A DNA stretch of 12,701 nt from Acidobacteriota bacterium (GTDB lineage: Bacteria > Acidobacteriota > UBA6911 > JACQSX01): positions 1-12,701 of the forward strand of contig JACQGG010000026.1 of NCBI GenBank assembly GCA_016199665.1, written 5' to 3'. Under the pieces are notes generated by a model, which was not told the origin of the DNA, did no database searches, and saw nothing but the letters and a program-made list of their open reading frames with translations. The position numbers were made by a program, and so were the translations under genes. Below, piece by piece: positions 5,833 to 11,941 of the stretch. Within the stretch, counting starts at the first letter, position 1. Each line of letters begins with the position of its first letter.

Positions 5833-5904
5833 TGACCGTCGCGGTTCCGTCGGCAAGCGCGGCGTCATTCGGGCGCCACATTCTCACCGTCGCGGTTCCG
5901 CCGG
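5830..5904 (+). repeat. Direct repeat of a 24-bp GC-rich intergenic element
   Basis: Two copies of TTCTSACCGTCGCGGTTCCGYCGG start at 5830 and 5881, 51 bp apart, identical at 22 of 24 positions. The core ACCGTCGCGGT carries the palindrome-like ACCG...CGGT. The first copy overlaps the right arm of the 14-bp inverted repeat. The motif looks like a short dispersed intergenic repeat of REP type; that would need other copies in the genome. Confidence 0.7.
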
Positions 5905-5990
5905 TTACATTCTGCAGACGGTCATAGGCCGACGGGATTTGGGCAGTGCGTGAACCTGATGTTCGGCTTCCGCCTTGCCACATTCAACTC

Positions 5991-6060
5991 ATGATCTGCG
6001 CCCGATCCATGATCCATGATCCATGATCCATGATCTATGATCTGCGATGTGCGATCTAGA
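5991..6060 (-). repeat. Heptad tandem array A' (10 units, inverse of array A)
   Basis: Ten 7-bp units in phase on the plus strand, including four perfect ATCCATG copies, then ATCTATG, ATCTGCG and ATGTGCG. The complements (CATGGAT, CGCAGAT, CGCACAT) are units of array A, so the two arrays form an inverted pair 325 bp apart. The TAG stop of the M20 peptidase (6056-6058) lies in the last unit. Confidence 0.88.
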
Positions 6061-7183
6061 TCCTTTCCAGCAGCCCTGCCAGCAGGGCAAGACGGCGTGG
6101 GATGTCCTCGATGATAATATGCTCGTCGACGGCGTGAGCGCCGTCGCCATCGACTCCCAAGCCATCCAGCGTCGGAATGCCCAGGGCAGCCGTCAAGGAG
6201 CCATCGCTGCCGCCACCGGTGCTCCCTTCACCGAGCGTCCAGCCTTGCCGCTTGGCGACAGTTGCCGCCTTTTCGTAGAGCCGCCCCACCCCCGAGGTGC
6301 GCTCCAGAGGGGGCCGGTTGATACCCCCGGACACCCGAAATGTCGCTCCGGAGAGAACCGGCGCCAAGGCTCTCAGGCTCCTGTCAATGTCGGGGCCGTC
6401 ACTGGAAGAGGAAATGCGGATATCAATCTCCGCCCTCAGATACTCCGGCACAACATTGCTTCGCGTCCCACCCTGCACCACGCCAATATTCAACGAAGCG
6501 TTCTGGAAAGTTCCAACGATTTGCTTAAGAGCGAAAACCTGGTGGGCAAATTCCTCCACGGCGCTGACTCCACGGCCGGGACTCACTCCGGCATGCGCCG
6601 ACTTTCCAAAAATCTCCAGTGTATAGATGCCAACGCCTTTGCGAAAAGTCTTGGCCCTTCCGCCCGGCAGGCAAGGCTCCAGCACCAGCGCCTGCCTGCA
6701 CTCTGACGCCACCTCTTCCAGCGCAGCGCGCGAAGTGCCGCTGCCGACTTCCTCGTCGGAGTTGAAAAACGCCACCAGCGAAGTCGGAAACGTGCAGAGT
6801 TTCCGCCCCGCCATCCGGAAAAGCTCCAGCATCAACACGGCCCCGCTCTTCATGTCGAAAATCCCCGGGCCATAGGCCTTTCCATCCGACAGCCGGACCG
6901 GCATGCGAACCAACTGGCCGGCATCCCAGACCGTGTCAAGATGCCCCAAAAGCAACGTCTTGTCGGGGCCGGCGCCCAGACGTGCAATGAGCTGATCCCC
7001 TGCTTCGGTCTGGGGAACGCGCGTTGTCAGCGCCCCCGCCGCTTGCAGCCGTTCTTCCATCCATTCCACGGCGCGGTTGACACGCCCGCGGTCCTGCGAC
7101 GGAGACTCCAGCAGCACCAACTCCTGGATCTCCTCCAATAGAACCTCGGCTCGTTGCTGCGCGTAATCTTGAATCCGTGACAT
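6056..7183 (-). CDS. M20 family metallopeptidase (glutamate carboxypeptidase-like)
   Basis: A 375-residue cytoplasmic-type zinc hydrolase. Metal-site residues are in order: His81 and Asp83 (GHLDTV), Asp110 (GPGIFDMKSG), the catalytic and metal pair Glu144-Glu145 (NSDEEVGS), Glu169 (VLEPC) and the late His350 (GDGAHAVDE). The dimerisation domain lies between about 180 and 290 and begins with KSAHAGVSPGRG. The composition matches the carboxypeptidase G2/ArgE-like group that removes C-terminal residues or deacylates amino acids; the substrate cannot be read. The ATG at 7183 is chosen because the upstream in-frame extension translates heptad repeats and is not protein-like. The ribosome binding site is weak. 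The stop codon is supplied by array A'. No signal peptide is seen. Confidence 0.92.
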   Translation of the reverse strand: MSRIQDYAQQRAEVLLEEIQELVLLESPSQDRGRVNRAVEWMEERLQAAGALTTRVPQTEAGDQLIARLGAGPDKTLLLGHLDTVWDAGQLVRMPVRLSDGKAYGPGIFDMKSGAVLMLELFRMAGRKLCTFPTSLVAFFNSDEEVGSGTSRAALEEVASECRQALVLEPCLPGGRAKTFRKGVGIYTLEIFGKSAHAGVSPGRGVSAVEEFAHQVFALKQIVGTFQNASLNIGVVQGGTRSNVVPEYLRAEIDIRISSSSDGPDIDRSLRALAPVLSGATFRVSGGINRPPLERTSGVGRLYEKAATVAKRQGWTLGEGSTGGGSDGSLTAALGIPTLDGLGVDGDGAHAVDEHIIIEDIPRRLALLAGLLERI

Positions 7184-7199
7184 GGCTCTGACCCCGAGG

Positions 7200-7227
7200 A
7201 ACTGACAACAGACAACTGACAACTGAC
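7200..7227 (-). repeat. Heptad array B' (4 units of AACTGAC type)
   Basis: AACTGAC, AACAGAC, AACTGAC, AACTGAC in perfect 7-bp phase, beginning 16 bases upstream of the M20 start codon. It is the reverse complement of the GTCAGTT array at 7333-7402, forming an inverted pair across the M20-dapF gap. Confidence 0.85.
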
Positions 7228-7245
7228 ATGACTCGGTAGCCAATG

Positions 7246-7273
7246 GCCGTCAGCGCTCAGCCGTCAGCGCTCA
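7246..7273 (+). repeat. Heptad array of GCSSTCA type (4 units) between B' and B
   Basis: GCCGTCA and GCGCTCA alternate twice, giving a 14-bp tandem duplication. A looser inverted counterpart (CTGAGGC, TGACCGC, TGCAGTC) follows at about 7291-7311. The gap therefore contains a nested inverted heptad arrangement inside the B'/B pair. Confidence 0.7.
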
Positions 7274-7332
7274 GGGCCGATGGCTCCCGACTGAGGCTGA
7301 CCGCTGCAGTCAGTCCTGCCGGTATCCACTAC

Positions 7333-7402
7333 GTTAGCTGTCACTTGTCAGTTGTCAGTTCTCAGTTGTTAGTTGTTAGTTGTCAGTTGTCGGTTGTCAC
7401 TC
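7333..7402 (+). repeat. Heptad array B (10 units, consensus GTCAGTT)
   Basis: Ten 7-bp units in phase: GTTAGCT, GTCACTT, GTCAGTT twice, CTCAGTT, GTTAGTT twice, GTCAGTT, GTCGGTT and GTCACTC. It starts 28 bases beyond the dapF stop codon on that gene's downstream side. With array B' it could form a long stem in a dapF-M20 transcript. Confidence 0.9.
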
Positions 7403-7430
7403 AATCGCCCCGCTCTCTCCGGTGCAGTCC

Positions 7431-8279
7431 TTACGCATTCGGACCCCCTTCATTCCAAATGAGCTCTCCTCTCCAGACCGGGACTGCCGGTCCCTCGATG
7501 AAAACACTCTGGCCGGGACGCCATTCCACCAGCAGTTCACCCTTCTCGGTATGAATTCGCACCGGGCTTTGGGCTTGCGCCGTTTGAATCGCCACTACCG
7601 CCGAGGCGCACGAACCGGTGCCCGATGAAAACGTCTTGCCTACGCCTCGTTCCCATATGCGAACCTCAATGTTGTGCCGATCCATGACCCGCACAAATTC
7701 CACGTTGGTGCGCCGGGGGAATGCGCGATGGCGTTCCAATTCGCCGCCGAGCCGGCCCCAGTCCGCGGGAAGTTCCGGCGAAAACAGGACACAGTGGGGG
7801 TTTCCCATCGACACCAGGTAGACAAACACCTCGTCCCGCTCCAGGCCAAGCCGCACGGGAAGCGCGTCGTCGCCCTCTACCAGCGCCGGGAGGGCTGACG
7901 GGCGAAAATCGGGCTGACCCATGTCGGCGCGAAACCAGAGAGCAGGCGGCATTTCGCGCAGAAAAGTCAGCGTCTTCAAACCCGCAGCCGAGTCGATCTT
8001 GAATGTGTTCTCGCGCGGCAGGCTCTTCTTCAAAAGGCCCGCCAGACACCGCACTCCGTTGCCGCTTATTTCAGCTTCACTCCCGTCGCTGTTGAAAATG
8101 CGGCAGCGCGCGGCGGCGGCAATTGAGTCATACGCCACCATCCCGTCGGAACCGACCCCTTCATGGCGGTCACAGATGGCTTGCGCCAGGCGTGACATCT
8201 CCGGTTGATCGGACAAATCATGCTGCAGCAGAACAAAGTCGTTGCCGCAGGCATGCCATTTTTCAGAGGGTACGTTCAT
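7431..8279 (-). CDS. dapF: Diaminopimelate epimerase homologue with Ser at both catalytic Cys positions
   Basis: A 282-residue protein of usual DapF length. DapF converts LL- to meso-diaminopimelate for lysine and peptidoglycan. Family blocks are present: HACGNDFVLL (9-18), NSDGSEAE (63-70), GNPHCV (159-164), NVEFV (192-196), WERGVGKT (209-216) and the C-terminal GPAVPVWRGE. The first catalytic cysteine of the family lies in a CGNG motif; here it is Ser72 (ISGNGVRC). The second lies in ACGSG; here it is Ser219 (FSSGTGSC). Codons AGC and TCG are plain in the DNA. The non-catalytic cysteines at 78 and 224 remain. The frame is intact and otherwise conserved, so it is unlikely to be a decayed gene. 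It may be a lineage-specific epimerase variant or act on another substrate. It lies downstream of the GDP-mannose genes after 73 bp. Confidence 0.88.
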   Translation of the reverse strand: MNVPSEKWHACGNDFVLLQHDLSDQPEMSRLAQAICDRHEGVGSDGMVAYDSIAAAARCRIFNSDGSEAEISGNGVRCLAGLLKKSLPRENTFKIDSAAGLKTLTFLREMPPALWFRADMGQPDFRPSALPALVEGDDALPVRLGLERDEVFVYLVSMGNPHCVLFSPELPADWGRLGGELERHRAFPRRTNVEFVRVMDRHNIEVRIWERGVGKTFSSGTGSCASAVVAIQTAQAQSPVRIHTEKGELLVEWRPGQSVFIEGPAVPVWRGELIWNEGGPNA

Positions 8280-8293
8280 AGGGATCGACTCGA

Positions 8294-8362
8294 GAAGAAT
8301 CGGGAATCAACGATGAAGAATGTTGCAAAGGGCGACTTCTTATTCTCCATTCTCAATTCCCT
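8294..8362. repeat. Short inverted heptad pair in the dapF-mutase gap
   Basis: On the left are GAAGAAT, CGGGAAT, CAACGAT and GAAGAAT (8294-8321). On the right are ATTCTCC, ATTCTCA and ATTCCCT (8342-8362), whose complements GGAGAAT, TGAGAAT and AGGGAAT match the left-hand units. This is the same design as the A and B pairs, with fewer and looser copies. The right half contains the TGA stop of the mutase gene. Confidence 0.55.
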
Positions 8363-9708
8363 TTCATGATTTCACCCAGCTTCTCTTCCACCAGGCGCCG
8401 CACCTGGTTCAGGCGCTCGGCGCTCTTTGCCTCAAAACGAAGCACCAGGACCGGCTGGGTATTGGAAGCGCGGATCAAACCCCAGGCGCCGTCTTCAAAC
8501 AGAATCCGCACGCCGTCGACGGTGACGGTGCGATAAAGGTTGGAGAAATAGCGCGTGGCGGCCCGGACAATTTCAAATTTCATGGACTCCTCGGCGTCCA
8601 CGCGGATTTCCGGCGTGGCGTAAGTCCTGGGAACATCGGCCAGCATTTCTGAAAGCGGCCGGCGGCTCTGGGAGAGGATTTCCAGCAGGCGACAGGCGGC
8701 GTAAATGGCGTCGTCATAGCCATAGTAGCGATCCGCAAAGAACATGTGGCCGCTCATCTCCCCCGCCGCGGCGGCCCCTTCCTCCTTCATCTTAGCCTTG
8801 ATCAGTGAATGGCCCGTCTTCCACATTATGGCGCGGCCCCCATGTTGAGCGATGTCATCGTAGAGGTTCTGCGAACCCTTCACTTCCGATATGAAGGTTG
8901 CTCCCGGATTCTTCTTGAGAATGTCGCGGGCATAGAGAATCAGGAGCTGATCCCCCCAGATCACCTGCCCCCGGTCATCTACCACCCCGATGCGGTCCGC
9001 GTCGCCATCGAAAGCGATGCCAACCTCCGCCTTTTCCTGAATGACCCGGCCTACCAGATCCTTCAGATTTGCTTCCACCGTCGGGTCGGGGTGGTGATTG
9101 GGGAAATGCCCGTCCATTTCGCAAAACAGCGGCAGGACCTGGCAGCCGAGCCGCTCCATCACTTCGACCGCGGCCAGCGACGCCGTGCCGTTGCCGCAGT
9201 CGACCGCCACTCTGACAGGCCGCGACAGTTGGAACTTCTCCAGCAGCATCGCCTTGTAATCGGAAAGCAAATCCCTGGAGACGGCGGCGCCATTCCCTTT
9301 TTCAAACCGTTGGGCCTCAATGGTCGAAGCGATCGCCTGTATTTCAGGGCCATACAGCGTTTCCCGGCCGTCGCACAGCTTGAAGCCGTTGTAGTCGGGC
9401 GGATTGTGGCTGCCCGTGATCATGACGCCGCCGTCGGTGTTCCATCGGTAAATGGAAAAGTACAGAACCGGGGTTGGGACCACGCCGATGTCGGTCACGT
9501 TCATCCCTGCTTCCCGCAGCCCCTGGGACATGGCATGGCGCAGCCGCTCGGAGCTGAGACGGCAATCCCGCCCCAGCGTCACGCTCCGCTTTCCGGCTTG
9601 TGCCAGCCGGCTCCCAAATGCCCGGCCGATATCCCGCACCACTGCGTCGGTCAAGTCGCGTTCTGCAATTCCACGAATGTCGTACTCACGAAAAATCGCT
9701 TTGTTCAT
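8353..9708 (-). CDS. manB: Phosphomannomutase/phosphoglucomutase (AlgC type)
   Basis: A 451-residue alpha-D-phosphohexomutase interconverting mannose-6-P and mannose-1-P, and probably the glucose phosphates. The four-domain signature is complete. The phosphoserine loop TGSHNPPDYNGFK has catalytic Ser100. The magnesium loop DGDADR has Asp234, Asp236 and Asp238. The sugar-binding loop GEMSGHMFF (316-324) and the phosphate-binding loop RASNTQPVLVLRFE (413-426) follow. GEMSGH is the form typical of enzymes accepting both mannose and glucose phosphates. The ATG overlaps the TGA of the isomerase gene by 4 bp, and a GAGGGG site precedes it. It supplies mannose-1-P to the guanylyltransferase encoded upstream in the same operon. 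Its last codons and stop run into a heptad repeat. Confidence 0.95.
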   Translation of the reverse strand: MNKAIFREYDIRGIAERDLTDAVVRDIGRAFGSRLAQAGKRSVTLGRDCRLSSERLRHAMSQGLREAGMNVTDIGVVPTPVLYFSIYRWNTDGGVMITGSHNPPDYNGFKLCDGRETLYGPEIQAIASTIEAQRFEKGNGAAVSRDLLSDYKAMLLEKFQLSRPVRVAVDCGNGTASLAAVEVMERLGCQVLPLFCEMDGHFPNHHPDPTVEANLKDLVGRVIQEKAEVGIAFDGDADRIGVVDDRGQVIWGDQLLILYARDILKKNPGATFISEVKGSQNLYDDIAQHGGRAIMWKTGHSLIKAKMKEEGAAAAGEMSGHMFFADRYYGYDDAIYAACRLLEILSQSRRPLSEMLADVPRTYATPEIRVDAEESMKFEIVRAATRYFSNLYRTVTVDGVRILFEDGAWGLIRASNTQPVLVLRFEAKSAERLNQVRRLVEEKLGEIMKGN

Positions 9709-10793
9709 CCGCCCCTCTTGAGCGCCTGTTTCAGTCGATCGATGATGACCACGGGAGTGGGATCTTCCGCGTAAAGGAATGCCAGGTAGACGCTGACGTA
9801 ATCCCCCAGAAGAATCAGGGAAAAAAGCCGGGCCAGCAGCGAATCGCCCTTTCCCCGATATTCCCCCACAGGCACGGGAACAGAGCGCAAACGCTGGACG
9901 AGAAACTCAAAAGCTGCGGCCACCTGCGGGGACTCTTCCGGATCCCGCAGACAGAGGACATGAGTCTGCCGGATCAGTTCCGGATGCTCCCAGCCCACAA
10001 TTTCATTATGAGTCATTTCAGGAAGCACATGGTGCCAGGCCAGGCCTTTGGCATTCTCCGATATCTGCCCTTTCCAGCGCGTGGCCACGGCCCCCAGCGG
10101 ATCAGAGGCGGCATAGATCACAGGCAGCCGGCCCCGCAATTGCAGTGCGATCTGCTTGGCGGGATTCGCGGCCGGCTCCCGATCGGGACGGTACAGATTC
10201 AGCTCGCTTGCCGTGACCCGCGCCGCCTCTTCAGCGGCCTCTTCGTTCCAGGCGCAGAGACCGGCGCGGTCCAGAATCCAGAGAAGCGGGAGAACCGAGT
10301 AGGCAATAGCGGTCCGCGGCGGGCTGCCCCCGGGTATCCTCAAAAGAGGGACTCCATCCCGCGAAGCTTCCTCGCTCAGTTGCCCGCCGCTGGTTATGGC
10401 GATCAAGCGCGCCCGGCGCGCCCGGGCGGAGCGATAGGCTGCCAACGTTTCCGCCGTGTTGCCCGAATAGCTGCATGCCACGACCAAACTCTGAGCGCCG
10501 ACAAACGCGGGGACACGGTACTCGCGATTGACCGACAACGGCACCCGGCAGCGGCCGGCCACCAGCGACTGCACCGCTTCTCCGCCGATGGCGCTGCCGC
10601 CCAGCCCGGTGATGACCACATTTTGTGCCGCGCTCAAGTCGCCGGGATCAAAGTTCCTCGCCAGCTCGCCCGCACGGCGGATGCGATCTGAAGATTCCTC
10701 GAGTATGGCGAGCATTGCGCCGGCATCCAGCCGGCGCATGGAGCCGACGTCGGAAAGAAGCCTGGCCGCGTCGGTTTCAAGGAAGTCGTTCAT
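9705..10793 (-). CDS. Bifunctional phosphoglucose/phosphomannose isomerase (SIS domain)
   Basis: A 362-residue two-SIS-domain isomerase of the PGI/PMI family, which links fructose-6-P with glucose-6-P and mannose-6-P. First SIS domain: GLGGSAIGGE (63-72) and SYSGNTAETL (108-117). PPRTAIAYSVLPLL (158-171) closes the domain. Second half: RWKGQISENAK (239-249), then PEMTHNEIVGW (258-268) with the glutamate and histidine expected at the active site, and the C-terminal GDYVSVYLAFLYAEDPTPV. The ATG at 10793 has a GGGGAG about 12 bases upstream. The in-frame GTG at 10817 overlaps the guanylyltransferase stop as GTGA and is a real alternative (370 residues). Its position between the guanylyltransferase and mutase genes argues for phosphomannose isomerase as the relevant activity. 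Confidence 0.92.
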   Translation of the reverse strand: MNDFLETDAARLLSDVGSMRRLDAGAMLAILEESSDRIRRAGELARNFDPGDLSAAQNVVITGLGGSAIGGEAVQSLVAGRCRVPLSVNREYRVPAFVGAQSLVVACSYSGNTAETLAAYRSARARRARLIAITSGGQLSEEASRDGVPLLRIPGGSPPRTAIAYSVLPLLWILDRAGLCAWNEEAAEEAARVTASELNLYRPDREPAANPAKQIALQLRGRLPVIYAASDPLGAVATRWKGQISENAKGLAWHHVLPEMTHNEIVGWEHPELIRQTHVLCLRDPEESPQVAAAFEFLVQRLRSVPVPVGEYRGKGDSLLARLFSLILLGDYVSVYLAFLYAEDPTPVVIIDRLKQALKRGG

Positions 10794-10813
10794 GGTTGTT
10801 TTGAACTCCCCGC

Positions 10814-11896
10814 TCACAAATATCGAGACAATCCTTCCGCTTTCAGGCGGTCCACGACCTTCTTGACATCTTGGGCCCGAGCTTTGTCGCAGACCAGCAG
10901 CGCGTCTCCGGTGTCAATGATAATCAGGTCCTTGACCCCAACGGCCGCCACGAGCTTTGGGCCGGCATCCACCAGCAGCCGTTCGGAATCCACCGCAATA
11001 AGCCGCCCCCGTGAGGCGTTGCCCGCCGGATCTTCCTCCAGAAAAGGAGCCACGGCATCCCAGCTTCCCACATCACTCCAGTCGAACGTGGCCCGCACGG
11101 CGTAGAGGTTGTCCGCTTTTTCCATGATGCCGAAGTCGACTGAGGTCGCTTCCAGCGACGGATACAGGCGTCGCAGTTGCCGCGACGCGGTGCGGGGGTG
11201 ATCCCAGTCGACGCGGGCCAGGCGGCGGTAGATTTCCGGCATATGGCGCTCGAAGTTCTCCAGGATCGTTCCCACTTTCCAGACGAACATCCCGCTGTTC
11301 CACAAAAAATCACCGCTCGCGAGATACCGCTCCGCCGCGGCCCGATCCGGCTTCTCCACAAAGCGGCGCAGCCGATGGCAGGAAACTCCGCCGCGAATCT
11401 CCGGGTCGTTCCTCTCCAGCTCCAGATACCCATACCCGGTTGCCGCAAAAGTCGGCTCGATTCCGAACGTCACCAGGGCCTTGTGCCTGACCGCCAAATC
11501 GGCCCCGATTCTCAAACTGCGCTGAAACTGCCGCCGGCTTCGGATCAAGTGATCTGCCGGCAGTACCAACATCACGGCTTCCGGCTCCCGGCGCATCAGA
11601 AAGGCCGCCAGGGCCACGCAGGGCGCGGTGTTTCGCCCGCAGGGCTCGCCCACAACCTGAGATTTCGGGAGCTCCGGAATTTGCTTTCGAATTGAGGCCA
11701 CGTGATCGGCGCCGGACACCACCCAGACCTGCGCGGGGGGGACCAGGCCCTTCAGGCGCAGAAACGTCTGGCGGATCATCGACTCCGGCCCGGTAATCGG
11801 GAGCAACTGTTTTGGCCGCGAGCGGCGACTCTTTGGCCAGAATCGCGTGCCCGAGCCGCCGGCAATGATTAAGGCCCGCCAATTAGATCGTCCCAT
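10814..11896 (-). CDS. manC: Mannose-1-phosphate guanylyltransferase
   Basis: A 360-residue nucleotidyltransferase making GDP-mannose from GTP and mannose-1-P. Motifs: GGSGTRFWP (13-21) with RPKQLLP (27-33), the nucleotide and magnesium loop; GEPCGRNTAPC (83-93); LPADH (112-116); FVEKP (179-183); WNSGMF (199-204); and FDWSDVGSWD (271-280). It lacks the C-terminal cupin isomerase domain of the roughly 470-residue bifunctional enzymes, so mannose-6-P must come from another isomerase, encoded next door. The ATG at 11896 gives the family N-terminus; an ATG at 11923 adds nine residues and cannot be ruled out, since neither has a good ribosome binding site. The stop overlaps the upstream GTG option of the isomerase gene by 4 bp. 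Confidence 0.94.
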   Translation of the reverse strand: MGRSNWRALIIAGGSGTRFWPKSRRSRPKQLLPITGPESMIRQTFLRLKGLVPPAQVWVVSGADHVASIRKQIPELPKSQVVGEPCGRNTAPCVALAAFLMRREPEAVMLVLPADHLIRSRRQFQRSLRIGADLAVRHKALVTFGIEPTFAATGYGYLELERNDPEIRGGVSCHRLRRFVEKPDRAAAERYLASGDFLWNSGMFVWKVGTILENFERHMPEIYRRLARVDWDHPRTASRQLRRLYPSLEATSVDFGIMEKADNLYAVRATFDWSDVGSWDAVAPFLEEDPAGNASRGRLIAVDSERLLVDAGPKLVAAVGVKDLIIIDTGDALLVCDKARAQDVKKVVDRLKAEGLSRYL

Positions 11897-11941
11897 TTTC
11901 TTGAAAATGCCGCGCCGAGGCATCCCTCTGGCGGGACTGTT

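Larger units (their letters stand above)
5460..6055. other. 596-bp intergenic region of repeats between the M20 gene and icd
   Basis: No convincing gene is present. From left to right it holds the icd promoter, a 12-unit heptad array (5582-5665), and a unique stretch with a 14-bp inverted repeat (5755-5832). A 24-bp direct repeat (5830-5853 and 5881-5904) follows, and then a second heptad array in opposite orientation (5991-6060). Several reading frames pass through it only because 7-bp repeats lack stop codons in some frames; their translations are repetitive and unlike any protein family. The unique middle between 5905 and 5990 shows nothing I can name. Confidence 0.7.

Noticed and set aside
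5514..5983. Overlapping short reading frames on both strands between M20 and icd
   Set aside because: They translate 7-bp repeats or the 24-bp direct repeat, give periodic peptides and show no family resemblance or ribosome binding site.
7184..7243. N-terminal extension of the M20 protein to a start at 7243
   Set aside because: The added 20 residues come from heptad array B' and do not fit the family; the ATG at 7183 gives a normal start.
7333..7339. GTTAGCT resembling an integron core site
   Set aside because: It is one variant unit of the GTCAGTT heptad array, with no R'' box or hairpin nearby.
8809..10691. Long plus-strand reading frames opposite the mutase and isomerase genes
   Set aside because: They are antisense to well-supported genes with full motif sets; GC-rich codon use on the minus strand opens the complementary frame.
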